A DNA stretch of 47,474 nt. Origin: Spirochaetales bacterium. Its GTDB lineage: Bacteria > Spirochaetota > Spirochaetia > SZUA-6 > JAFGRV01. Where the stretch lies: assembly GCA_016937215.1 (NCBI GenBank), contig JAFGWI010000128.1, positions 1-47,474 of the forward strand, written 5' to 3'. The position numbers and the translations under genes are program-made. Of this stretch, positions 1-7,663 are shown piece by piece; the first letter of the stretch is position 1; every line of letters begins with the position of its first letter. The notes below the pieces were generated by a model that saw only the letters and a program-made list of their open reading frames with translations, did no database searches and had not been told where the DNA came from.

Positions 1-83
1 TGGCTTACAATTTTTGAAAAAATTGTAAGCCATGCCTCCTATCCCTAACGCATTAGAAGCATAAAATTAAATCAGCTAAACAA
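1..83 (-). repeat. Dispersed hairpin element, copy 1 (cut by window edge)
   Basis: On the minus strand this reads GCGTTAGGGATAGGAG followed by a perfect hairpin (1-32) with arms GGCTTACAATTTTT/AAAAATTGTAAGCC; the rest lies beyond the window edge. The same header with a different but equally palindromic stem occurs at eight other places in the window. Outside the header, AACAA (TTGTT on the minus strand) at 79-83 is 27 bp from the GCGTT end, as in other copies. It carries no ORF. Confidence 0.85.
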
Positions 84-84
84 A

Positions 85-136
85 TACTAATTTTTTATAT
101 CATAAAAAAATAGAAAAGGCGACTACGGAATGTGAG
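85..136. repeat. Degenerate copy of small inverted-repeat (MITE-like) element
   Basis: The stretch from TACTAATTTTTTATAT through TAGAAAAGGC matches the left part of the element at 34446-34576, and the following CTACGGAATGTGAG resembles its right end. About 40-50 bp of the interior are missing relative to that copy, so this looks like a deletion derivative. It lies just outside dispersed element 1, the same arrangement as at 34.2-34.6 kb. Confidence 0.45.
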
Positions 137-234
137 ATGTAAAAACATGATATGGTTCATTTTCTGATAACTCGTCATGTTATAACTGTTTGTTAACAGG
201 GTTTATTAGAATTTTGCCTATAGTTTCTGTCGAT

Positions 235-825
235 TTAACTTGTTATGCATTGTGTATAAGGCGCGGGTAGCAATTCTTCATTGCTTCGTAAAATATCCCT
301 AATTTCCATTAGTATAAAGCCCAGCAAATTCTGTCCAATCCAGTTTTTAGGATTTTCAATATTTTTCTGGTTGCAGGTTAGACCGATTCCCCATATTCGG
401 TCATAGGGGTTTGCTTCAACAATTACTTTTTCGTTCGTAGCTAATAAATATTCCGCGAGATCCTCATTTTGACTGAATTTTAGATAATTACCGTACAAAA
501 CAATTTGATATTTATTGAGGTCCCAGATTTTTTGGTTAAAATTGCAGATTTCTCTACCAGCCCTTTTAATTAACTCGGGATCATTCAGTTCGTAAATTTT
601 TCTGCGGGTTTTGTCATCATTAAAAAGCCGGGCTTTTTCAGCCATCATCCATTGTTCAGAGCAGAAATAACTTCTACCCTGAAAATCAAAGCGGCAGGGC
701 CACCATTGGCTAAAACAACTTTGCGTTATTTTACCATCCTTTGAAGCCTGGTGCCCCCAGAAAAAAATAAAGTTTTTTCTGTTTAGAGTTTTTTGATTAG
801 ATAGTTCATCTATTGAATATTTCAT
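235..825 (-). CDS. NADAR (YbiA/DUF1768) family protein
   Basis: 196 aa, the usual length of a stand-alone NADAR domain. Recognisable family blocks are FSQWWP near residue 38, SEQWMMAEKARLF near 56-68, the GREICNF segment, GNYLKFSQN and the C-terminal EANPYDRIWGIGL block. Known members are N-glycosidases: E. coli YbiA acts on damaged riboflavin-pathway intermediates, and others remove ADP-ribose from guanine as antitoxins to DarT-like toxins. No DarT toxin is adjacent, so a metabolite-repair role is more likely, but this is inference. It is the last gene of a minus-strand run, 3 bp after the Nudix stop codon; a housekeeping or NAD/ADP-ribose-linked operon is plausible. Confidence 0.88.
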   Translation of the reverse strand: MKYSIDELSNQKTLNRKNFIFFWGHQASKDGKITQSCFSQWWPCRFDFQGRSYFCSEQWMMAEKARLFNDDKTRRKIYELNDPELIKRAGREICNFNQKIWDLNKYQIVLYGNYLKFSQNEDLAEYLLATNEKVIVEANPYDRIWGIGLTCNQKNIENPKNWIGQNLLGFILMEIRDILRSNEELLPAPYTQCITS

Positions 826-828
826 ATA

Positions 829-1329
829 CTAAAAAATATTAACGATTTCTAATCGATGATCAAGCATTTTATCTTTGTCGAAAACAAAAAATCCTCTTAA
901 TTTTTGACCTGAAAGAGCTTTGGGCAGCCAGTATTGATCGTCTTCCCACATTTTGTGATATGGAATTGTATTTATATTGTTCCAGAATGCTAAAGCCTCA
1001 TCGGTTTCGATTATGTTTCCTTCCCAATGTCTTGAAAAAAATACAGCGCAATAAAGTGAATATCCATCGAGAAAAACGAAATGAAGTTCAACCATTTTTT
1101 CAAGATGATGAGGTGTAAGACCGATTTCTTCCTGGGTTTCACGGATGGCTGCGTCAAGTTCGGTTTCTCCGGCTTCAATACGCCCACCAGGCGCATTAAT
1201 TTTACCAGCCCCTAAACCTTTTTTTTTGTGAATCAGGAGAATTTCAGAATCAGTTTGAATAAAGCATAAAACAGCACGGTCGGTAAATTGATGATTGTTC
1301 CAGTCGATTTGATGTACTTTATCATTCAT
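829..1329 (-). CDS. Nudix hydrolase, MTH1-like (8-oxo-dGTP diphosphatase type)
   Basis: 166 aa. The full Nudix box (G-x5-E-x7-RE-x2-EE-x-G-L) is visible as GRIEAGE...RETQEEIGL around residues 50-72, with all metal-binding glutamates intact. The C-terminal PYHKMWEDDQYWLP segment is typical of the MTH1/NUDT1 group, which hydrolyses oxidised purine nucleoside triphosphates to monophosphates in the cytosol. The gene ends in TAG three bases before the NADAR gene and follows the MBL hydrolase by 58 bp, so the three are probably cotranscribed. Substrate specificity cannot be read from sequence; an ADP-ribose or nucleotide-sugar substrate remains possible given the NADAR neighbour. Confidence 0.88.
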   Translation of the reverse strand: MNDKVHQIDWNNHQFTDRAVLCFIQTDSEILLIHKKKGLGAGKINAPGGRIEAGETELDAAIRETQEEIGLTPHHLEKMVELHFVFLDGYSLYCAVFFSRHWEGNIIETDEALAFWNNINTIPYHKMWEDDQYWLPKALSGQKLRGFFVFDKDKMLDHRLEIVNIF

Positions 1330-1387
1330 GTATCTGAATCATTGCAAATTTTTATCAAAATGTAAAGCTGAGTCATGAATAATCATT

Positions 1388-2233
1388 TTAAAAATCGTAA
1401 AAACACCATTGTTGAGTTAATCCGGCAAAGCCAAGGTCATTTATTTTTTGTTCAAAATCCTTCCAGTTGTCACCGTAATGAGTCAGAAAGATTTTTGAAC
1501 GCAGATCAGCTGGGAGTGTGGCCAGTTCGCTAATAGACGCATGTACTCCACCATCAAAGAATTGGCAATCGTGAAAAATAGCCTCTATGTTAAATTTTTC
1601 ACAAAAAGAATCCAGTAATTCACGATCAAAGCGGGTATCGGCTGTGAGCATGATACGTTCATCGAGAAGAAGTCCGCTTGACCAGAATGCTGTTTCCCAG
1701 TTTTTTGAAGAATCGGGAATATGTTTTGTGCGAAATATTTTTATGTCCATGGACCCTAAAGTGGCTCCATAGGTTTCTCTGGGATAATTGGCAAGCCATC
1801 TTGGTTGTGTGATGTCCCAGAAATCACCGAAACTAAGGAGTTTGCCGTGTTCGTCTTCGTTGTATCCGGAACCTCCACGCAGAGAAGTGTCCCAAAGAAT
1901 TTGTTGATATATTTCACTGATGATGATATTGGCTTTTTGCTGTTTGGCATAGCGATTCATGAGCATGACTTCCTCTAATCCGCCAATATGGTCTGCATGG
2001 GAATGGGTTATGCAAAAATTGCGTATATCCATCACTGAAATACCTAATTCATACAAAGCTTGTGGAGTTTTAGTTCCGCAATCGACCATTAAGTGGTCGT
2101 TGCCCTTGATAATAAGCATATTTGTTTGGTAGTGAGTCTTGGAAAAAGCACTGCCAACACCAATGAAAAATATAGAAAGCTGACCATTGTTGGTCAGGTC
2201 TATGGGAGCTTTTTTAAACTTACGAACTTTCAT
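1388..2233 (-). CDS. MBL-fold metallo-hydrolase
   Basis: 281 aa. The zinc ligands of the metallo-beta-lactamase fold are all present: HSHADH near residue 77, a histidine in TKHIPDS, the bridging aspartate in TADTRFD, and C-terminal histidines in FHDCQFF and LTHYGD. The layout resembles RNase Z-like or phosphodiesterase-type MBL proteins, not beta-lactamases; no signal peptide is present, so it is cytosolic. The SD-like GAGG lies just upstream of the ATG. It follows the oxidoreductase by 33 bp and precedes the Nudix gene, all on the minus strand. A phosphodiester substrate is an inference from the fold; the true substrate is unknown. Confidence 0.8.
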   Translation of the reverse strand: MKVRKFKKAPIDLTNNGQLSIFFIGVGSAFSKTHYQTNMLIIKGNDHLMVDCGTKTPQALYELGISVMDIRNFCITHSHADHIGGLEEVMLMNRYAKQQKANIIISEIYQQILWDTSLRGGSGYNEDEHGKLLSFGDFWDITQPRWLANYPRETYGATLGSMDIKIFRTKHIPDSSKNWETAFWSSGLLLDERIMLTADTRFDRELLDSFCEKFNIEAIFHDCQFFDGGVHASISELATLPADLRSKIFLTHYGDNWKDFEQKINDLGFAGLTQQWCFYDF

Positions 2234-2266
2234 AGAATCCTCATTTCTGATTGTCTATTCTTATAA

Positions 2267-3247
2267 TCATAATAAAAGAGATTTGATGATTTCAATAGAT
2301 TTTACGCCGTCATTTACGTTAGAGCGAGGTGTTGTGTGAAGGTTTTCTACCTTGCTTAACTCAACAGCTTCTTTCATCATATTGGAAAAATATCCTGTAG
2401 TCTTATATCGGCGATTTTGGGATGAAATTAAAGAAAAGTAGCTATCGTAAAAGGGGCTTGGCTTGCTTTTCAGTATTTCGAATACTCCGTTTCCAATACG
2501 TATCAGTGCTTGTTCAAAAAATAAATCCATTTCAAACATTAGGTATTTTCTATCGGTTGCAGCGAGTAAATGAACCGGAATAGACCCTGCCATAAAACCA
2601 ATGTCGCAAGATGAAGTTTTTTTATCCAAATCTCCATAAAAATAACGGAATTCCAATTCCTGATCAACCAGAAAACGTAGAATATCCACCATATGGGTCC
2701 CGTCATGCCATAGAAGATCTCTTGGTGCCCTGGAGTAACCCATACAAAGCTTCGCAGAAATATTGAGCAAAGCCCCAAAATGCTTTGAGTCGATAATTTT
2801 TTTTACATCATTATAATCCCTGGAATAGCGACGTTCATGATTGATAATAATTTTTGTGCTACTTTTTTTTACTAAAGATTCGATTTCCCTGGCTTCATTA
2901 ATTGAAAGAGTGAAGGGTTTTTCGCAAATTACAACAGGAACTCCTCGAATTATGGCCTCTCGGCAAATCTCAAAATGAGCTTGGGGAGGAGTGGCGATAT
3001 GAAGTATATCAGGGATCTTAAAATCCAGAAGTTCGAGGTAGTTGCTGAAAATGTGGGGGCATTTCCAGGTCTGCTGGAACAAGCGACGCTGTTCTTCCTC
3101 AATATCGCAACCTGATAATAACTGGCAATCGCGGTTATGATGGATTGCTCCGGCATGGGTGGCAGGCTTTTCCCGCTTTTTATCCTGTTCCAAAAGTGTT
3201 CCTATGCGGCCCAGGCCGATAATCGAACAGTTAATTTTGTTTTTCAT
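2267..3247 (-). CDS. Gfo/Idh/MocA family NAD(P)-dependent oxidoreductase
   Basis: 326 aa. The N-terminal Rossmann motif is GLGRIG (residues 11-16), and the family EKP signature sits in VICEKPFTLS near residue 110, followed by the NHERRYS segment that carries substrate-site residues. Family members oxidise or reduce sugar-like hydroxyl groups with NAD(P). The start codon overlaps the stop of the upstream HEAT-repeat frame as ATGA (3244-3247), a strong sign of translational coupling. No sugar-transport genes are adjacent, so the substrate cannot be assigned. Confidence 0.85.
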   Translation of the reverse strand: MKNKINCSIIGLGRIGTLLEQDKKREKPATHAGAIHHNRDCQLLSGCDIEEEQRRLFQQTWKCPHIFSNYLELLDFKIPDILHIATPPQAHFEICREAIIRGVPVVICEKPFTLSINEAREIESLVKKSSTKIIINHERRYSRDYNDVKKIIDSKHFGALLNISAKLCMGYSRAPRDLLWHDGTHMVDILRFLVDQELEFRYFYGDLDKKTSSCDIGFMAGSIPVHLLAATDRKYLMFEMDLFFEQALIRIGNGVFEILKSKPSPFYDSYFSLISSQNRRYKTTGYFSNMMKEAVELSKVENLHTTPRSNVNDGVKSIEIIKSLLL

Positions 3248-3789
3248 TCCTTAATCAGCTTTAAATATTTCTGCCTCAATTTACTATCATCCTCGGCTTC
3301 TATCAAGTCCTTTATTAATACTAAGGGGCATCCTTCAGGGTCATGATGATATAAGATATTAAGGGTTGAGATAATATCCAGACGCACCAGATTATAGTGC
3401 TCTTCAAAAAGACATTGATCAAATTTTTTCAGTAGTGTTTCTATAATGATCTTTTCATACTTTTTATTAATCAGGGCTATTTTCTAGATATTTTGAATAG
3501 TCTGACGGCGTGTAATAAACTTTTCGTCATTTATGAGTTCGAGTAAATTGGGAATAAAGTTATCAAATGATTTTATATCACTTTTTGCCAAATTGCATAA
3601 AAGCATCATGCCAATTGATCGTTGAAAAGAATTTTCCGATTTCAAGCGTTGGGACAAATCGTTTCTGACATCTCTAAACCAATCAACCGGTTCTTCCGTT
3701 ATTCTCAGCAGGCTATTCAATGCATTTATTCTTATTTTGTTATCAATTGACTGTGTTTGAATAAGAAGTTCAGCGATATTGGAATTCAA
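3244..3789 (-). pseudogene. HEAT-repeat-like protein interrupted by in-frame TAG
   Basis: One continuous frame of 181 codons runs from a TTG start (3787-3789, with AAGGAGG five bases upstream) to a TGA that overlaps the next ATG. It is broken by one in-frame TAG at 3484-3486 (codon 102). Before the stop, 101 aa form short helical repeats; after it, about 79 aa of similar helical sequence continue (KIALINKKYEKIII onward). The residue at the break would be Trp if TAG came from TGG. The intact frame on both sides and the ATGA overlap argue for a recent nonsense change or sequencing error. TAG serves as an ordinary stop elsewhere in the window, so general recoding is unlikely. Confidence 0.75.
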
Positions 3790-3816
3790 GTTGGCCTCCT
3801 TGTATAATATTATATT

Positions 3817-4003
3817 TTGTTATTTGATTATTCAATTTGAGTTTTAAAAAACGTTAGGGATAGGAGGCATGGTTGACTATTTTTTGAAAAATAGTCAACC
3901 AAAGCGTTTTCCTGCGGATAATTACCGCAGGAAAACCTTCGAAGCGACAGCGAAGTGCCGTATAGCCCGGCCTGAAAGCCCCCAGGCTTATCAGGTAACG
4001 CCC
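3817..4003 (+). repeat. Dispersed hairpin element, copy 2
   Basis: The header ACGTTAGGGATAGGAGG starts at 3851. Hairpin 1 (3871-3900) has arms GGTTGACTATTTTT/AAAAATAGTCAACC. Hairpin 2 (3906-3936) has arms GTTTTCCTGCGG/CCGCAGGAAAAC. The tail has AGCCCGGCC and ends AGGTAACGCCC at 4003. A TTGTT lies at 3817-3821, 29 bp before the header. It fills the gap between rlmE and the HEAT-protein operon, overlapping the presumed promoter region of that operon. No gene is seen in 3790-4091. Confidence 0.88.
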
Positions 4004-4091
4004 AACATACTTGGGCTTAACAAATATTGTTTTTATTTCAAAGCTGCCTGTCCATTACAAATTTCAGCATTTTTGCAATGAAAACTAACAA

Positions 4092-4682
4092 TTAACCTTT
4101 AAAATTTTTTCCCACAAAATAGGTTTCATAGGATTCACTGCGACAGGATTTTGGCTTAAAGGCTTTGGCGTTTTCAAATATATTTTTCATTTCCATGAGA
4201 ATTTCGCGTTCATCACCCCCCTGGAATATTTTCATGATACAGTCGCCGCCTTTGATTAAATACTCCTTAGCCAAATCCAGTACCAGACGTGCTAATTCAA
4301 AGGATCGGCAGGTATCTACAAAACGGTCGCCTGTTGTGGAAGGGGCCGCGTCGCTCATGATAAGGTTATAAGGGGCAATTTCCCTGATTTGTTCGATAAC
4401 CCCTTGGAATTTAAAGCTGCCTTGAATGACTTTGTAGTTTTCCTTGAGTTTGGGAGGAAGATCCACGGGTTTTAGGTCTACCGCGACCAAAAAGCCCTTT
4501 GGCCCAATTTTTTTCAGGCTATAGGTGGACCAGCTGCCTGGAGCAGCACCCAAATCCAGAACCTTGATACCTGGCCGCAGTACTGTATGACGGTTCTGGA
4601 TTTCTTCGAGTTTGAATACGCTTCGGGCCTGGTAACCCTGTTCCTTGGCTTTTTTGCTGTAATGGTCGGGTTTATTCCGCAT
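4092..4682 (-). CDS. rlmE: 23S rRNA (uridine-2'-O-)-methyltransferase RlmE/FtsJ
   Basis: 196 aa, close to the family's usual ~200. SAM-binding motif I is LDLGAAPGSWS (about residues 43-53). The catalytic K-D-K-E tetrad can be placed: Lys in the N-terminal KEQGYQARSVFKL segment, Asp in SDAAPSTTGD, Lys in IMKIFQGGD, and Glu in RSESYETYFVG. It 2'-O-methylates U2552 of 23S rRNA (E. coli numbering) in the late large subunit. Its ATG overlaps the aspS stop by one base (TAATG), so the two genes form a translation-related operon. Confidence 0.95.
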   Translation of the reverse strand: MRNKPDHYSKKAKEQGYQARSVFKLEEIQNRHTVLRPGIKVLDLGAAPGSWSTYSLKKIGPKGFLVAVDLKPVDLPPKLKENYKVIQGSFKFQGVIEQIREIAPYNLIMSDAAPSTTGDRFVDTCRSFELARLVLDLAKEYLIKGGDCIMKIFQGGDEREILMEMKNIFENAKAFKPKSCRSESYETYFVGKNFKG

Positions 4683-6019
4683 TAAGGTTCCAGCCGATTA
4701 ATGTCCCTTGGAAAGAGGCTTGCTTCCTTGACGTTAGCAAGACCGCAAATCTGGCTGGTCAGACGTTCAAGACCTAGGCCTAAACCGCCGTGAGGAGGCA
4801 TTCCGAATTTGAAGGTTTGTAAATAGGATTCGAAATTATTCACATTCATGCCCAGGCTTGTCATTTTCTTTACGTAGTCATCATAAACATGCAGCCGCTG
4901 ACCGCCGGTTGTAATTTCAACATTGCGGAACAATAGGTCAAAAGAGCAGGTATATCCTGGATCATCGGGATCATCCAGTGTGTAAAAGGGCCGTTTTTCC
5001 GAAGGATAGTGAGTGACAAAGAGCAATTCCGAACCCCAGTTTTCTTTGGAGTATTGGCAAATCAGTTTTTCTTCTTCCGGTGCAAGGTCCTTTTCTGCGC
5101 GGTAATCTTTTTTAAACTCGTTGAAAATAATTTCATGAACTTCCTTGAATTTGATGGTTACGATTTTATCTATTTTGGGGATTTCAATGTCTAAAAGTTC
5201 GATTTCATGAGCGCAATTTGACTCCAGTTTTTCAAAAATTGATTTTAACACCAGGCTTTCAACCTTGATTAAATCATAAAAGTCCTTGATGTATCCCATT
5301 TCGAGGTCTAATGAGATGTATTCGTTCAAATGGCGTGATGTATCATGTTTTTCAGCGCGGAAAACCGGGGCTACTTCGAAGACGCGGCCGTATACACCGA
5401 CCATCATTTGTTTGTAAAACTGGGGTGACTGGGCCAGATAAGCTTCCCGGCCAAAATAATCCATTTTAAAAATATTGGCGCCGCCTTCGGCACCTGAGGC
5501 AACCAGTTTGGGCGAATATATTTGCGTGAATCCAAGACGGCCCAGAGCGTCACCGAACTCCCTGGCTATGGTTGAGGCGATTCTGAAAATGGCTCGTTCC
5601 CTCGGATGCCGTAAAGTTAGGGGCCTGAGGTCGAATTTGGTATCAAGATGCACATTCAGTTCTTTTTTGGTTGTATCCGCGGGTAGTTCCTTGAGTGCTG
5701 AAGCGGCAATAATTTCAATGCTCTTTACATGAATTTCATAATCGCGCGGATTAAGAGCCTTGTCTTTGATGGTTGCCGGCTTTACAGTTCCGGTTATACT
5801 GACTGTGGATTCCACCAAAAGTTCATCGGGTGGAATATTGATATTGTTTTTATCAATGATTGTCTGGAGGGTGTATTCGGGAGTTCTGAGAATCAGAAAA
5901 GCTCCCCAGCCTAAAACGCGGAGGTTCTGGATCATACCAGTGATGGTAATATCCTTTTCCTCGTTGGCTTTAAAATCTATCTTGCTTAATATTTTTTCAT
6001 CTAACTGGATTTCCTGCAT
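4682..6019 (-). CDS. aspS: Aspartyl-tRNA synthetase, archaeal type (possibly Asp/Asn non-discriminating)
   Basis: 445 aa from the ATG at 6017-6019, which has AAGGTGG five bases upstream; a GTG three codons earlier lacks a site. An N-terminal OB-fold anticodon domain (about 20-110) is followed by the class II core: motif 1 near LRHPRERAIFRIAS, motif 2 FEVAPVFRAEKHDTSRHLNE, motif 3 HGGLGLGLERLTSQICG. The short length without the bacterial GAD insertion makes this the archaeal/eukaryotic type, found in scattered bacteria. Many such bacterial enzymes also charge tRNA-Asn; whether this one does depends on gatCAB and asnS elsewhere in the genome. It is first in the aspS-rlmE operon. Confidence 0.92.
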   Translation of the reverse strand: MQEIQLDEKILSKIDFKANEEKDITITGMIQNLRVLGWGAFLILRTPEYTLQTIIDKNNINIPPDELLVESTVSITGTVKPATIKDKALNPRDYEIHVKSIEIIAASALKELPADTTKKELNVHLDTKFDLRPLTLRHPRERAIFRIASTIAREFGDALGRLGFTQIYSPKLVASGAEGGANIFKMDYFGREAYLAQSPQFYKQMMVGVYGRVFEVAPVFRAEKHDTSRHLNEYISLDLEMGYIKDFYDLIKVESLVLKSIFEKLESNCAHEIELLDIEIPKIDKIVTIKFKEVHEIIFNEFKKDYRAEKDLAPEEEKLICQYSKENWGSELLFVTHYPSEKRPFYTLDDPDDPGYTCSFDLLFRNVEITTGGQRLHVYDDYVKKMTSLGMNVNNFESYLQTFKFGMPPHGGLGLGLERLTSQICGLANVKEASLFPRDINRLEP

Positions 6020-6050
6020 GAGTTCCACCTTAAATTATAAGTTTTGTTGA

Positions 6051-6079
6051 ATTATGAGGGAGAGAGGGGGCTTTGTCAA
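6051..6079 (-). promoter_or_regulatory. Sigma70-type promoter of aspS-rlmE
   Basis: On the minus strand, TTGACA (6074-6079), a 17-bp spacer and CATAAT (6051-6056) precede the aspS ATG by about 32 bp. The match to the -35/-10 consensus is close and spacing is optimal. The pyrimidine-rich spacer is unremarkable. An open frame at 6035-6304 on this strand overlaps the promoter and shows no protein-family features, so I treat the rest of 6080-6288 as non-coding. Confidence 0.75.
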
Positions 6080-6288
6080 TCCATGAAGGCTTGTGGGGCG
6101 GCTGATTCCTGTTGCTGTGGTAAATTGCTTTAGGATTTGGAAGGGGGCAAGCGTGTTTTTCAAAACAGGTTCAGCCACCAGAAATCCGGCCTTTATGGGC
6201 TGACTTCCTGGTTGAAGCATGAGCGGGAGACAGGCTGCATCATCGCGTCGTGAATGTGACGAATCGTTGACCAAAGCCTGTAAAAACC

Positions 6289-6325
6289 TGCCCGAAAACC
6301 TCATTAGGGTTTGGGTTTTCGGGCA
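6289..6325 (-). terminator. Rho-independent terminator after the crystallin-like lipoprotein gene
   Basis: The inverted repeat TGCCCGAAAACC/GGGTTTTCGGGCA has a 12-bp perfect stem and a 13-base loop, 16 bp after the stop codon of the gene ending at 6341. On the minus strand the stem is followed by GGTTTTTAC, a short T-run, as expected for intrinsic termination in that direction. Confidence 0.65.
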
Positions 6326-6340
6326 ACAGCTTATAGTTTA

Positions 6341-7258
6341 TTATAAAGTGTTAATGTAAAAATAGGATGATGCATTAACATAAGATCCGATTGGGTAATT
6401 TGCGCCATAATTTTGCAAGTATCTCGCGTTGGAGAGGGCACTTAAAATTACTATTTGCAGAGTGTTTGTTTCGTAAAAAGTACTTCCGATTCTGAAAATT
6501 TCCCAGTAATCAACGGAGTTGCGGTTCGCGTAAAGTGGGCCGTTATTGACGCTGTAATTGAGATCCGAGCAAACATATGAATCATTGGCCCGGGCTTTAA
6601 GGGTGAAAAAGCGCTTATCAATATCAATATAGCTTAATTCAAATTTTTCCCATAAACCGACAGCTGTCCGGTTTGCCTTTATGGGCCTGTCGGTTTCGCT
6701 TTCAGCGCATAAATATTGATATTGCCCGGAAGCATCCATTACCTGAATGGCGACTTCTTTTTTGGTGGCATAGCGATCGGGAATAACCGGAAGTATCGCG
6801 CTGATGCCGAATCCTGCAGGGATGTTGGTTGTTTGAGCTTCAATTTTGATGACTCGTCCGTTTCCTCCCCAGCAATCGGGATCGGCGAAAACATAGGCGA
6901 TTGGGTATTCTCCATGACTGATGAGTTCGATTGAGTTGATTCTGTTATCCCAGCTTTCGGGGCCTATGGATAAATCGCTCAAACTGATTTTATGATCAAT
7001 AACCAAGCGAAATGAATTATCACTTTCCCTGATCATTAATACATTTATCGCGTAGCCGGTGCAATCAAGACCTTCGTAGAAATTATATTCGCAAACAGTT
7101 CCATCAGGAACGCCCCAGGCTTTTGATTGGCTTTCTTTGTTTTGTACTGTCAGAGTATCTTTGATTTCTGTTGAGGATTCCAAAGTACAGCTGAAAAAAA
7201 GTATTGCTGCCATGAAGATGATAGATAAATGAGCTAATTTGTTTTTAATGGTTTTCAA
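6341..7258 (-). CDS. Secreted lipoprotein with beta/gamma-crystallin-like and fascin-like beta-trefoil regions
   Basis: 305 aa from a TTG start with GGAGA seven bases upstream. The N-terminus is a lipoprotein signal with lipobox LFFSC (Cys about 24). Residues 55-160 carry crystallin-type Greek-key signatures: YNFYEGLDCTGY and SWDNRINSIEL, then a second half around AYVFADPDCWGGNG. Residues 170-305 have beta-trefoil/fascin-like repeats: YLCAESETDRPIKANRTAVGLWEKFEL and a second ANRNSVDYWEIF unit. Such combinations bind sugars, actin-like partners or calcium in other proteins; here a surface carbohydrate or protein-binding role is an inference. It is monocistronic with its own terminator. Confidence 0.75.
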   Translation of the reverse strand: MKTIKNKLAHLSIIFMAAILFFSCTLESSTEIKDTLTVQNKESQSKAWGVPDGTVCEYNFYEGLDCTGYAINVLMIRESDNSFRLVIDHKISLSDLSIGPESWDNRINSIELISHGEYPIAYVFADPDCWGGNGRVIKIEAQTTNIPAGFGISAILPVIPDRYATKKEVAIQVMDASGQYQYLCAESETDRPIKANRTAVGLWEKFELSYIDIDKRFFTLKARANDSYVCSDLNYSVNNGPLYANRNSVDYWEIFRIGSTFYETNTLQIVILSALSNARYLQNYGANYPIGSYVNASSYFYINTL

Positions 7259-7440
7259 TTTTAAATCTCCTAATATTTTAATTTTCTCTGGTTTTTGATT
7301 TCAGAGCTTTTCCACTTTTATTAATTTTTTCTCGATTTTCCTTTTAATTCTATTTTTAATCATTTTTGTGAAGCAAATGGTTGATTCAGGTTTCGAAACC
7401 AAATTGTAATTACATATGGATTTTAGGGATTAAGTTCTAA

Positions 7441-7663
7441 AATGACATTAACAATTTCTGACGAATCGTTATACTTGAGCATTTTTATGATGGTTGTGAT
7501 TGCTTGATAAGGTTTGCATTCAGTTTTATGGGATAAAAACTTGGTTCATATAATTGATTTATGGGAAACACAGTCTTATAAGACCTATCATATTGAGATT
7601 TCTAAAGATAACCAAATTGTTAGAGCTACACATTATTCCTTGCAAAAAATAAGGATATTTTGA
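7441..7663 (+). other. Intergenic region with a possible decayed reading frame
   Basis: The gap 7259-7632 has no confident gene. On the plus strand one frame reads M-T-L-T-I-S-D-E-S from 7440, hits TGA-TAA after 21 codons, then stays open for about 50 codons (WDKNLVHIIDLWETQSYKTY...) to a TGA that overlaps the 3' end of the methyltransferase. There is no start after the double stop and no ribosome site. It may be a gene remnant or chance. Confidence 0.25.

Noticed and set aside
3484-3486. Pyrrolysine or general TAG recoding
   Set aside because: Several other genes here end in TAG at family-typical lengths, so TAG works as a stop; no pyl genes are in the window.
6035-6304. 89-codon minus-strand reading frame upstream of aspS
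   Set aside because: It overlaps the aspS promoter and the terminator arm, has no ribosome site and no family features.
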